Assembly (NCBI GenBank): GCA_033557685.1
Contig: JAWQRN010000061.1
Span: 1 to 43,490 of the forward strand
Reading direction: 5' to 3'
Length of the DNA: 43,490 nucleotides
Origin: Sperchopsis tessellata
Taxonomy: Eukaryota; Arthropoda; Insecta; Coleoptera; Hydrophilidae
Shown here: positions 1 through 10,583 of the stretch, one piece after another
Position numbering within the stretch: position 1 is the first letter of the stretch
Layout: each line of letters opens with the position of its first letter
Notes under the pieces: model-generated
What the model was told of the DNA's origin: nothing
Database searches by the model: none
Seen by the model: the letters and a program-made list of their open reading frames with translations, nothing else
Position numbers and translations under genes: made by a program

Positions 1-654
1 TATATAAATTATCGATGTATGAGCAACTGCCGTTTTCTGCAGAACGATAACTCCAAATTTACAGTCCAGAATACCACAACCCTAAACATTGTCTAACTCT
101 TATTGTTTGTGCCAATCACAGCCTCTTTGAGTTAAATTGAAACAATTCTACTTTGTATTATTTTTTCTATAATCTTCAAAAAAATATTTACTTTCCACGA
201 CGTGAATAATTGGATTCTTCCAAATTTCAAACCAAAATATATTGACAGCATATTTTAAACAAGTATCCAATCCTAAACAGATGATTATATTTAATTTTAA
301 TTGGGTTATTGAAGCACAGCCAATTTATTAGGGACCATAAAATTTATTTTAGTTTAAGTGCCAAACAATACAGTTAATAGTTGGTTGTTAATTAAAATAG
401 AGTGGGGTGAGGTATTTGAAGTATTACTAATACAAACTATGTATTTAGTTGCCTATAATGATATGTAAAATATGCGATAATATTTTTGTTGTTATATTTT
501 AACTAATACTGTAGAAATTTAATATACAATTAGTAATTGGTATTTTAAAATACACTTGTTTGTAGTTAAAATCGCTAACGCTAGCAGACATTGTACATAG
601 CAGATATATTATAGATACATACATAATACATATGTATTCTTTGGGCCGTATAAT
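1..654. other. AT-rich non-coding stretch
   Basis: No reading frame with family resemblance and no clear splice-flanked exon was found on either strand. The only longer frame (- strand, about 499-708) has no recognisable composition or motif and runs into the foldback element that follows. Confidence 0.5.
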
Positions 655-736
655 CAGTGGCGGCACAAGTCTACGATTATTAGTATGAGAGACGTTCCTC
701 AGTTGCACTAATAATTGTAGATATATGCCGCCACTG
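655..736. mobile_element. Short foldback element (mini-MITE), about 82 bp
   Basis: The two ends are inverted copies: CAGTGGCGGCA at 655-665 and its reverse complement TGCCGCCACTG at 726-736. The inner arms also pair (GATTATTAGT near 675 against ACTAATAAT near 708). The whole unit can therefore fold into a hairpin with a small loop. Ends beginning CAGTGGCG are common in hAT-type non-autonomous elements, so a hAT-derived MITE is the best guess. I did not find a convincing 8-bp target duplication in the flanks, which leaves the family assignment open. Confidence 0.6.
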
Positions 737-1114
737 ACATGTTTGTTCAGAATTTTGTTTTACATACAATGCTGTATGCAATTTTCAGTATTGTGAATAT
801 TTATGTAAGCTTGTAAAGCTAAAACTATAGTATTTATCAATTGTTGAAAATATGTCTTTTAATTTAGTGAAAAGTTAATTATATGTATTACTATAAGCAT
901 ATTTACTTGGTCTAGTTTTCCTGCTATTAATATTTATCAGTAAATCGTATTGCAGCCACGGGGTTCGTATTCCAATTATTTCAACTAAACTATAACATAC
1001 CAAATCAGCTATCAAAATAGCAAGAATTGCCCCATATTTAATTATATGTTTAATAAAAATGCAACACAATTCAAATCGAATAAAACTAACTAAAAAAGTA
1101 TTCATACGTACCTT

Positions 1115-1190
1115 AACACTCACTACGGGAAGAGTATATACTCTCAAAACGAAAACGGTGGTGAGGCGCGGATCCGGATTAAAACGTGGA
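1115..1190 (-). promoter_or_regulatory. Possible promoter and untranslated first exon
   Basis: On the - strand a locally GC- and CpG-containing stretch (about 1190-1150) is followed by a run ending ...GTTAAG and then GTACGT, a good splice donor at about 1115. The palindromic GAGAGTATATACTC lies just upstream. This pattern would fit a short 5' UTR exon of a gene running off the left edge of the window. The evidence is only composition plus one donor site, and no coding exon was identified further left. Confidence 0.2.
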
Positions 1191-1275
1191 GCTTATTTTT
1201 GTACTATTTTTTTTTAAAGATGTGAAATTTCGTTAGTATTTACATAAATTTTAAATACATTTTAAATATTATTAC

Positions 1276-1490
1276 CATTTAATCTTCTACATCGAATGGA
1301 GTTTGCCAAATAAACTTTATGCGTGTTAAAATATATTCTTGCGCAGTTGCGGCATAGGCAGACCACTTGTCATAAACGCTTGCAATAGTGGAAATATTAA
1401 GCAATGGCTTATTATAGATACTCGCTAAAAGAGTATCAGCCCAAATTGAAAAGTATTTTTTACAAAATGCTTTATAATTCAATACGTAGA
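1276..1490 (-). CDS. Unidentified open frame adjoining a Penelope terminus
   Basis: A - strand frame stays open for about 70 codons in very AT-rich DNA and ends with a stop after ...TPFDVED. It is rich in aromatic and hydrophobic residues (KYFSIWADTLLASIYNK is one segment) and has no low-complexity character, so it reads like real protein. It has no family I recognise. Its upstream edge coincides with the 3' end of the reversed Penelope fragment at about 1489-1490, so the frame is probably cut off there by the insertion. It may be the last exon of a host gene or a remnant of a viral or mobile-element gene. A fortuitous frame cannot be excluded. Confidence 0.3.
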
Positions 1491-2117
1491 GTTCCACGGC
1501 CACAGTAAATTTCTTCAGGTTTTCCAGGAAATAATCGTATTGGTTTTTCTTTTTGCCGACATTACGTCCACCTTTGCAGGGGATATTATCAAAACATGTA
1601 GCTCTTAAATGTGCAAATTATAGATTTCCATATAGCTCTGAAAAACGCTAGATGCAGGTGCCGACCAGCTCTAAAAAGTGCTAAGTATCAAATGACATGT
1701 AGCTCTCAGAAGTGCTAGTCATAGAATAAAAGAATTTCAGTAGTTTATGAACTTATATATATATATATATATATAGCGTGGTCGGGCACCAATAGGAAAC
1801 CTTCTTAGCAATGCTCGACGTGCCACTCTCCTATTGGCCGATATCGGAAGGGCGCATCCGTTACGGAGGAAACCCATTATCACAGTTCAGATTTTCCGGA
1901 TGCTTATATATTTCAATGGACTCTTATTATTGTAGGGAAGTAATTTGAAGATTTTGCGAGAATTGTTATGTCCTTAAAGAGAATATTATGGTCTAATTAA
2001 AATGTATGTTCTGCTAATGGAGATATAGAAAACTGACACGGGTTTAACATTAGTGTTCTCTACAGCAAGTGGAGATCATTCGTTTTGTCTGACCTAGGTA
2101 CACTAAGCCACATGTAC
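1490..2117 (-). mobile_element. Penelope-like element, 3' fragment, reversed
   Basis: The reverse complement of this stretch aligns along its length with the 3' part of the + strand Penelope copy at about 9900-10583. The shared parts include the GIY-YIG segment (CGLVYLGQT, read on - at about 2110-2080), the 3' non-coding block with AGCACTTTTTAGAGCT-type repeats, and the terminal block ending GTGGAACTCTAC. The copy is 5'-truncated just before the GIY-YIG motif, as expected for incomplete reverse transcription. A (TA)n run (about 1757-1774) lies where the + copy has a shorter one. It is not functional. Confidence 0.85.
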
Positions 2118-3759
2118 AGGGTGATTCACTATAATTTGACCCCCTTAACTATTTTATTAAATAGTTAAATATGAAAGTTATAGGGTTTCATCTATATTTT
2201 TTTAAATACTACTAAAAAACAATTGCCTGCATAGGTTACGTGATATAAAAATGGAGGTGTTTTTTTTTTTAAGGGAACATCTTTATATTTTTACATTTTT
2301 TTTTAGATCTTTTTTTTTATTTCAAATAACGGTAGATATATATTGAAAATGCTCTAAATATGCTTTGGCTTTATTTGACATTTGTTAGTATTATTTCATC
2401 AAAATAGGTTACATAGTAGCCGAAAAGTTTGAAAAAAAGAAAAATCATTACATCATTGACATAAGCTCTATAAAATTCCTTTCAAATGCACTCCAGTGAA
2501 TAATAAACCATTGATTCTGTGTTTATAGTTTTGCTGCTTAGAAGTAATAGCAAAAAATCTACTAGTCTCTTATACACATTTTTTCTTTAATTTTACAAAA
2601 TGCAAACAGCACTTGCACCTACATAGTTCTTGACTTCATGTGTAGCATCTTTCTTATGAATTTCCCTCACCAAATTTTAAGACTCATGGTCCTATAGGAA
2701 CAATTCATGCGAGTTTTGAATATTGCAGAATATCCCACAAGCTCGTCAGGGACTCCTATCACTTTTACAATTTTTAATCAAGTGAGCATTACATCCTCAG
2801 TAATAGATTATTTATTGGTTTTATACAACAACTACAAGGTATATCATTAATATACAAAGAGGACTTTGAAGTTGAGCTCCAATCATATTTTAAATGTTGA
2901 AACGGTGTTCGTAGTATACAGTGGGTATCTTTGCAATTTTGATGCTATGGAATTGATCAAATGTTGAATTTGCTACAGCCAGTGGTATCCATTTACGTGG
3001 GTAAATAAATTTTCTCATTAGTTTACAAGTTATTGATAAGAAAATATTTCCCATTTTTGTTTTTCAACTTTTTAATTTGAAAAGATATTTTAATAATTTG
3101 CTTGATCTTAAAGGACATTTTTATAATTTCTTTAAAAATGACAGCATATTTTCTAAGTGCTTTATTTTTTTATAACTACTACCAACTACACAATTTTAAA
3201 TTTTAACATTTTCAAATAGCTATGTTATTTATAATTAAATAAAATACATTTTATTCAAAAAATAATATATAATATGTAAATGAGCATCATTCATATGTAT
3301 TAGCTAGAATATAATATCTTATCATATTCAAATGTCTCAAAAAATACACGTATCGCACAAAAACTGTATGCACATTTTGAAGAGCTATAAATTCTATATT
3401 TGTGAAACTAAATTTAAGTTTTATAATACAAATTAAAGTAGATAAATGTAGAGATGATTTGAGTTACCTCAACAGATGGCCATTCTGGCCCAGGCTAGGC
3501 ACTGTTGATTGACGTAAATCAATAGAATTGCAAACTTTACGATCATTTCAAATGATATTTTGAAGAATTCTGCACCTTTTGTTAGTTTTGAGCCCTAAAC
3601 TTTATTTTTTACATTTCTTCTTAAAATGAATCCAGTAGCGTGAAATCTGGTGAAGGTGGACTTTAGTCATGGAATTAAACTAATTTATCAACTTTTTGCT
3701 ACTTATTCAAACTTTTTCAGATGAACAATGCTTATTAATATGAATCATTTAATTTGTAG
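2118..3759. other. Probable intron of the + strand ferritin gene; no gene seen
   Basis: This stretch lies upstream of the ferritin acceptor at 3758-3759. I searched the + strand for the missing first ferritin exon (helix A, with a Y-L-S-M ending) and did not find it, so the intron probably continues off the left edge. A CAGGGTGATTC-like motif adjoins the Penelope fragment at 2117, followed by an AACTATTTTATTAAATAGTT palindrome at about 2146-2166. Confidence 0.4.
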
Positions 3760-3984
3760 GGATTCTACTTTGACAAAGATGATGTAGCTCTGCCAGGCCT
3801 ATCAAAGTACTTTAAGAAAAATTCCGAAGAAGAACGAGAACATGGTATGAAATTCATGGAATATATGAACAAAAGAGGTGGACATATATTGTTAACTGAT
3901 ATATCAGCTCCAGAAAAACACGAGTGGGGTACAGCTCAGGATGCAATGACTACAGCATTAGAACTAGAGAAAAAAGTTAATGAT
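3760..3984 (+). CDS. Ferritin heavy chain, internal exon (helix A end to helix C)
   Basis: The exon begins after a TTTGTAG acceptor and ends at GAT|GTAAGT, giving 75 codons in phase 0. It reads FYFDKDDVALPGLSKYF, then EEEREHGMKF, then MNKRGGHILL, and ends LELEKKVND. This is the conventional ferritin fold from the end of helix A through helices B and C. In human FTH1 numbering it carries E61, E62 and H65 (within E-E-R-E-H) and E107 (within L-E-K), all iron ligands of the ferroxidase centre. The wild-type human A at the position after H65 is G here, which is a mild change. The upstream exon with E27 and Y34 is not in the visible sequence. The best match in style is the cytosolic (soma) heavy-chain ferritin of arthropods, which oxidises Fe(II) and stores it in a 24-mer shell. 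Confidence 0.93.
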
Positions 3985-4282
3985 GTAAGTATAACATTAT
4001 GTTTTTTAATCGAAAAACATTTTTGAAATATGGGAATGAATATCAATTGTCGCAATAAATTATTCTGACTTCTAAATAATGACTGATCAAGCATTCTTGC
4101 CTAAAATTTCCCAATTTGTTTATCTTGATCAGATAGATAATATATTTATTGTATCTGTCAAATGTGCAAGGAGAATTAAACACACATACATAGTAGTTCC
4201 AAAAAACTGACAAAGCTTTAGAAACATCAAATCACAAAACAGTTATTTGATGAGACTAATTATGATAAATATTTATTTTTAG

Positions 4283-4471
4283 AGTCTACTTACACTCCAT
4301 AGTGTAGCATCAGGTCACATGGATGTCAATTTGTGTGATTTCTTAGAAACATACTACCTACAAGAACAAGTTGATGCAATAAAGGAGATTGGTGATCATG
4401 TTACAAACCTTAAACGTGTTGGAGAAGGTTTAGGAGTATTTATGTTTGATAAAAAGTTAGAATCTGATTAA
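4283..4471 (+). CDS. Ferritin heavy chain, last exon
   Basis: Acceptor TTTTTAG is followed by AGT CTA CTT; the exon is 63 codons including the TAA. It encodes the end of helix C and helices D and E: SLLTLHSVASG, then CDFLETYYLQEQVDAIKEIG, then DHVTNLKRVGEG and the C-terminal FMFDKKLESD. Gln141 of the ferroxidase centre is present (in L-Q-E-Q-V) and so is the conserved DHVTNL motif. With the exon at 3760 it gives an unbroken C-terminal 137 residues of a heavy chain, with no stop or frameshift, so the gene is probably active. The intron between the two exons is 298 bp. It sits after V-N-D, the same place as in the second ferritin gene on the opposite strand. No perfect AATAAA was seen close to the stop. 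Confidence 0.94.
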   Translation, partial: SLLTLHSVASGHMDVNLCDFLETYYLQEQVDAIKEIGDHVTNLKRVGEGLGVFMFDKKLESD

Positions 4472-5754
4472 AAACATCACATTGCACAATGCTTTCCTCA
4501 ATAATAACCGAAAGAAAATGTAATTTTAGAATATATGGTTATTTAATCGTATATGCAGACACATTTTGTTATTTTAGTTAATAATTTTAAGATGAGAAAA
4601 TGCAATTAAACCATTAAACTAAAAATTTTAAAACCATACAGGGGGCTTCGAAGGACTTAATTATATATTTATTGTAAAATTTTTATAGACGTAATTTTAC
4701 CTGAAGGACGTGTGATACTTATGTAGCAATGACTACTCATGTTAATTAAAACTAGAATCATTCAACAATTAAATATTTATTGCTTTCTTATTTATGTATA
4801 TAATGGCAATCTTCCCTTTCTAGTTTCAAGATTTCTGATTAAGAAATACCAAATTTCTCGTAGTCCTTGGTGATAGATTGTCTATTGGCATGAAGATGTC
4901 TTCTAGGTTGAAGGTGTTGTGTCCTTGATTAAACACTGGTAATTTTTTTTTTGTTTAATTTTGTATACAGATAACGGTACCTATATATAAAGTGCAGAAT
5001 CTTGAATTGAATGAAGAATTCTATTATTTAATAATACAAACAGTTACTGATTATTGAACTTTATTTACAAAACATCTCACTAGTTTCCTTCAAGATTTCC
5101 ATAATGCTAAATATGCCTCTCAATTTTTATAATCTAAACCATAAAACTTGATACCAAAGAGGGTAACTAGCCAATGTATATATAAACAAAGTAGACTCAC
5201 TACACTATATACATTGGAAAATGTTTAAATATTGATTTTTCAATTGTCAATATAAATTAAAACATATCTATTATTTTTTCTTAATATTTTTTTTTATTTG
5301 TTATAAAATTACCTATCCAAAATTTTAGAGATTCCTACTGTGAGTACCAGAATCAAAAATTTCTATTGTTTTATCACATAAAGTATCTATTCTTACTTAC
5401 CTGTTGTTACCTACCGACAATCTTATTAGTAGCAGATTTTGCTCAGTTGTCAAGCCCAAGCTATCTTCCTCCTAACTTTAATTAAGTTTATTCAGTTATT
5501 AAGCACTGTACTAGTGTATGGGGAATGCCTTAAGATCACACTTAAAAGTCAATAAAATTAATAATTAAATTTAGATTTAAGTAACTATTCTTGATTAAAA
5601 TTTTACTTGATTTTGATACATACCTAATATATATAGCAGCAAGCAACTACTTTTTATCAAATGAGTATATTGATAATTATTGTAAACTTGAATTTGAATA
5701 TTTTAGTTTCATCAAAATAATCATGTAAAATGTATATTTTAAGAAATTTAATAT
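4472..5754. other. Intergenic, 3' flank of ferritin; nothing coding seen
   Basis: AT-rich sequence that includes the probable 3' UTR of the ferritin gene. No family-like reading frame and no element ends were recognised. Confidence 0.5.
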
Positions 5755-6269
5755 ATTAAATATCAAAGCAAAGTGTCCAAGTAATTATTAAATACAGAAA
5801 TCAAATATTAATTGAAAAATATAAGAACAAATTGAATTATAGTGGACACATATTTCTGTCATCAAAACTTCATCAGCAGTATCCTGTTAGTAATTTGCTA
5901 TTCTAAACGTACGATACATATTTGATTTTTTGTATATGGCTTTACGATCGCAGATTAGCGTATTACAAATAACCTCATGCAAAAATTGCAATTTCATGTG
6001 GATTAAATATACAGTTAGCATAATGGAAATTCAGTAACAACATTGAATATTGCGATATCTCTCATAATGTGCTTACTGACGAACGCAAAGCCTTATAGAA
6101 GAAGTCAAATGTGTATTGTACATCTAGAACTGCTAATTACTAACAGAGCAGTGCTGTTGAAGTCTTGATGACATAAACACATGTCTACTACAATTCATTT
6201 CCTATATTTTTCGATGTGTATGATTTCTGTTTTTAATAATTACTGGGACGCTTTGCTTTGATGTTTAAT
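5755..6269. mobile_element. MITE with long (about 210-230 bp) inverted arms
   Basis: The left arm (about 5755-5962) and the right arm (about 6060-6269) are imperfect reverse complements over nearly their whole length. Paired stretches include ATCAAAGCAAAG against CTTTGCTTTGAT, CAGTAATTATTAA-like blocks, a block with TCATCAA and ACTTCA, and CTGTTAGTAATT against AATTACTAACAG. Only about 100 bp of unpaired centre remains. There is no coding capacity. This is a foldback/MITE structure, probably mobilised by a DNA transposase in trans. The outer limits are approximate because the flanks are also AT-rich and I could not fix a target duplication. Confidence 0.8.
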
Positions 6270-8617
6270 TTATCAAATATCTAAAGTTATACATTCTTGT
6301 ACAGCCAAGGAAGCAACAACTTATAATCAAATAAACTTTTAAAAAACTATAATTTTTCAGAAAATTATACATCATGTTGACTGCAACCTCTCATTTAAAA
6401 GATTAGCTATTCAAGGTAATGCTTTATACAAATTTAAAGAACTTATGGTGGTTTATCTCATTCTTTACAAGCCAAGCATTATTCAGAATAAGGTGTTCTA
6501 AAATGACAATTTGTTATTGATCAAATTTGAAACCTATACCAGTAACTTTTTTTTGTAAGATAAAATAGCAGTTATAGAGTAAATACTAAGGCAGCATACC
6601 AAAGAATCAAATTCAAAAAATGTAAGACCATTCTTTGCTTACTATGTAATTTAAAAAGATAGTAAATAGAAGTGCCTATCCATAGTAGGCATATGATAGA
6701 AGATGTAAGAGTTTAGTGATATAATGCTTAAAAAATAATATAAAATTCCTATAAATTTACATAAATAGATTTAATTGAATAAAACATCCAGCATTAAATA
6801 AAATTTGGAATATACAATTCGCATTAAGCATACATCATTCATTACGAATATTAATGCATATGCTTAAGTAAATTTATTCTTTTATATAATATGTGATCAG
6901 GGTTACCACCTCTCCGCGTTTGTTTGACTTTTATCCAGGCTACAGATTAACATTTTAAATCTCTGGGGGAAGAGAATTTTCAAAAACAAATTTTCAATAT
7001 CGAAATTTTAAATTGCATACTATAAAATTTTTAATGAAATTTAAATATAGTTAGTTAACAAATTTATCAAAGAATTTTTTGCACAGGCCCTTGTTTTTAT
7101 TAATACTACCTACTATAAACCACAAGAATTGCTTAATTTATTGATCTATAAACCTTAGTTACTTACTTGTTTACAAATCAAAATAGTCAACTTTAAGAAA
7201 TAACAAGCATGTAAGGTTTACTATTTTTGCAAATTAAAATACAGTGGTCTTCAAAGTCAATTTATTATATAAGTAATCTAAATTCCATTGGTGAAAAAAT
7301 ATTCTTATCCATATTTAAAATTTTTGTATTCATATTTAAAATTTTCGTAAATATAACATTTTTTTAAAAATTATCCCTTAAAAACATGATGTATTAAAAA
7401 ATTTTAAATGTGCATTGCAACCACGTACATACATTTGCATTTTTGCTGAAAACAATATTCCAAGTCAAAACCAAAATGGAGTTGGCAACCTGTATATGAT
7501 AGTAATTTTGAAAATTTAAATATGAACCGATCCTTTTGAAAATGTTTTCTTCTAAACACTATTATTTTAATTTTAAAAGTATTAATTGTGCTCACTAATA
7601 TAAGAACTGAAACGATTATTTGATGATGTGATTCAGACACAATGAAATGGTCAATTACTGTTTGATGTGTAGTTTTTATCAGTATTATTTTGTTTAATTT
7701 TTATTTTATTGCATGAATTTTAAAGGTTTTCATATACACAATTTAATATTTTTTATTTATGTAATCGTAATACCTATTGATACAATAAATATATCATAAA
7801 AAACATTTTTGTTTCCTTTTCCACCTCTAAAGTTCTCATCATCAAGGTAAGGGCCAAGAAAATGGGATGTTTTATATGCTTTGCTCTAAGTAAATAAACA
7901 AATTCTTGGCAAAGTAATATTTTAATAATCACTTATTTTTATACCTTAAAAAGTTAAGTAAAGTAAATTAAAATAATCTATAATAAATGAGGTGTGTCGC
8001 CACACAAGAGCAAAGAAAAATAATGACCAAACTTGTATAAAACAAACATATACACAGATGAGTCAATAATGTGGCATCCTTCGATTGCAACTAAACTACT
8101 GGCTTTTTAAAAAACTAAAATACATAAAGTGTACGTTTAATAATTTGGTTTTGTAAAATTACTTCCAAAAAATTAAGAGGATTCTATATCAATATCAACT
8201 TTGTTATTTAAAATGAAATATTATATTTGTTATTACATTTTTGGATTACCTGATTAATTTCCCTGAAAAATTTATAACTTAACCTTATACCAAAAATTAA
8301 CCATTTTATTGTTATTTTTAATTTTAAAATTTAACAAAATTCAGAATCTAACTAGAAATTAAACAATTATTTTAAATTAAAATGAAATTGTCGTTCAGTA
8401 TTATTTTAAGGAAAATATACATTACAGATAAAGAAACATTTTGAAAATGTTTATATATTAAGCAGGGTGTTCTGAATGTTAAGTTAAAGTTGCTTAATTT
8501 GAAATACCACAAATTCATTTACTCTCTGAAAATTTAACGAACATCATAATAACTTGAAAAGGTTGATCTTTTGTATAGAGTTACATTATAACTCTGCCTC
8601 AGAATCTACCCTGAAAT
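6270..8617. other. Intergenic; nothing coding seen
   Basis: AT-rich sequence without a recognisable exon or transposon. The - strand frame at about 7404-7640 has no family resemblance. A CAGGGTGTTC motif near 8463 resembles the one next to the Penelope fragment at 2117. Confidence 0.45.
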
Positions 8618-9225
8618 TAACGTTTGGCTCTAAAAAGCCCCAAGAATAACTTTAAAAATTCTATCCTCTCTACGGACAAGGGTAACGCGACTGTCATAAT
8701 GAATCGCTCCGCATACGATGAAAATATATTACAGCTTCTACAAGACCCAGTGTACAAGTCCCTGGTTCGCTATCCGACCAATAGAATAGAGAAGTCGGTG
8801 TAATCTATACTAAGAAGTTCACATCTCGACCCTAATGATCAAAAATCTGTTATGCCGCATGATTCTCACATCCCTAGGATTTATGGACACCGAAGATCAA
8901 CATACCAGGAGTTCCACTACGACCTATTGTTAGTGTCATTGGATCTCCAACCTACCAGCTCGCCAAATTTCTCACTCCCCAACTCTACCAGTTTTTTTGG
9001 AACATCATCATACATCAAGAACTCTGCCCATTTCATCGAGAAAATATCTATTATGGTTCTCAACAAAAATGGGTAAAGGCTCGTCAGCTTTGATGTAGTT
9101 TCTCTGTTCACAAAGGTTCCTGACCATGATTCCATCCAGATTATTCGCTAGCTGCTGGCTAACAAATCTCTCCCATCCTCTACTTAGCGGACTTAGCAGA
9201 AATATGCCTGATATCGACATACTTC

Positions 9226-9754
9226 ATGTTCCGTGGCGAGTTCTATGAACAAACTTCTGGTGCCACTATGAGATCTTCACTCTCCCTAATCAACGCAAAC
9301 ATTTTTATGGAAGCTTTTGAGGAACAAGTTTTAGGTTCTGCTTCCCTCCAACCGAAATGTTGGTTTAGATATGTGGATGACACTTTTGTGGTATGGCCCC
9401 ATGGTTTGGAGACACATCAATAGTCACCACACCGATATCCAATTCACAATGGAAGTTGAAGTCACTGGGGCAAGCCCGTTCTTGGACTTCCTGGTTGTAA
9501 GGCGTAGTGATGGCACATTGGCCCATTCAGTATATCGCAAGCCCATGCACAGTAGTAGATACCTCCACGCCATATCTTCACACCACCCTTCTCAGAAAAT
9601 GTCAGTAGTAAATTGTCTGATCTACAGAGCATTCAGCCGTAGCGAAAAAGATAATTTATCCGGAGAACTTAGTAAAGTCAAAAATCTTCGGTTATACAAA
9701 GGGCCATCCAGCGTTCTAAAAATCTCTCTCCTCTTGGCCAGAACTTGGATATAA
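9226..9754 (+). pseudogene. Penelope reverse transcriptase core, frameshifted
   Basis: Two overlapping frames carry the best-preserved part of the element. The first (9226-9423) runs from FRGEFYEQTSGATM through the catalytic Y-V-D-D to VVWPHGLE. The second (9371-9754) continues with FTMEVEVTGASPFLDFLVVR and the VYRKP block. The switch falls at about 9405-9425, where one frame ends in a stop. In intact relatives these parts are continuous, so this is a single-frame lesion. The G-x-x-M motif is followed by R-S-S rather than the usual G-S-P, another sign of decay. Confidence 0.85.
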
Positions 9755-10360
9755 TTGGCCATGCTTGCTTGCCATATGTACAAAACACGACAGAGAAGAT
9801 AGTACGTTTACTCAGCAAACATTCTATCAAGACTATTTTCCGACCTTCGATCAAAATCAGCAAAATCATTCCTTCCTCAAAAGATTCAATTCCTTTGTGC
9901 ATGTGGCTTAGTGTACATAGGTCAGACAAAATAATGGTCTCCACTCGCTGAAGAGAACTCAAAAGGCAAACTCATCTCAAACAGTTTTCTATATCTTTAT
10001 TAGCAGAACATAAATTAGAATCGAGCCATGATATTCTCTTTAAGGATAAAGAAATTCTAACCAAATCCCCAAATTACATTTCTAGAATAAAAAGAGAGTC
10101 CATTGAAATATATAAGCATCCGGAAAATCTGAATCGCAAAAATGGGTTTCCTCTCGCTTCCTCTTGGAAAACTATTTTATCGAAATTGCCAAGCTCCGCA
10201 AGGGATACGCCCCACCGAGATCCTGTTGGCTAATAGGAGAACGGTACGCCGAGCATTGCTAAGAAGTCTACATACTGAATTAAGAAGGTTTCCTATTGGT
10301 GCCCGACCACGCTATATGTATATATAAGTCGGTAAACTATGAAAATCCATTTATTCATTG

Positions 10361-10485
10361 ACTAGCACTTGTGAGAGCTACATGCCATTCTATTAGCACT
10401 TTTTAGAGCTGGTTGGCACCTACATCTAGCACTTTTTAGATCTACATGGCAATCTTTAATAAGCACTTTTATGAGTTACATGTCC
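10361..10485 (+). repeat. Four degenerate ~33-bp repeats in the Penelope 3' region
   Basis: Four successive units each contain a TAGCACTT...AGAGCT(A/G) core followed by an ACATG- or TTGG-type spacer, starting at about 10362, 10392, 10425 and 10459. The core AGC...GCT is self-complementary, so each unit can form a small stem-loop. The same units occur in reverse in the fragments at about 1600-1730 and 28040-28180, so the array belongs to the element and not to the site. Confidence 0.75.
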
Positions 10486-10583
10486 CCTGCAACAGTGGAT
10501 GAAACGTCGGTAAAAACAAAAGCCAATACACGGTTATCTCCTGGAAAGCCTGAAGATATTTACTGTGGCCGTGGAAGTCTACA

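Larger units (their letters stand above)
8618..10583 (+). mobile_element. Penelope-like retroelement, degenerate, + strand
   Basis: A Penelope-type polyprotein is readable in order, but it switches frame several times. An N-terminal block has STDKGNATVIMNRSAYDE (about 8668-8725). It is followed by the IPGVPLRPIVSVIGSPTY-type block (about 8905-8960), then SFDVVSLFTKVP (about 9088-9123), then the reverse transcriptase core with WFRYVDDTFVVWPHG (9361-9408). Next come the VYRKPMHSSRYLHA block (about 9530-9570), the GIY-YIG endonuclease start CGLVYIGQTK (about 9902-9931), and the C-terminal AEHKLESSHDILF block (about 10000-10050). Penelope elements encode an RT fused to a GIY-YIG nuclease. The YVDD catalytic motif is intact, but frameshifts and stops break the protein, so this copy is dead. 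It is followed by a repeated 3' region (10360-10583). Confidence 0.92.

Noticed and set aside
499..1147. Reading frames on - strand at 499-708 and 875-1147
   Set aside because: They cover AT-rich sequence and the foldback element and have no family-like pattern; treated as chance frames.
1757..1774. (TA)n run as a functional site
   Set aside because: A simple microsatellite within the Penelope 3' region; the + copy has a shorter version at the same place.
2117..2170. CAGGGTGATTC next to the Penelope fragment, similar to CAGGGTGTTC at 8463, as the end of another element
   Set aside because: The similarity is only about 10 bp and no second end or target duplication could be found.
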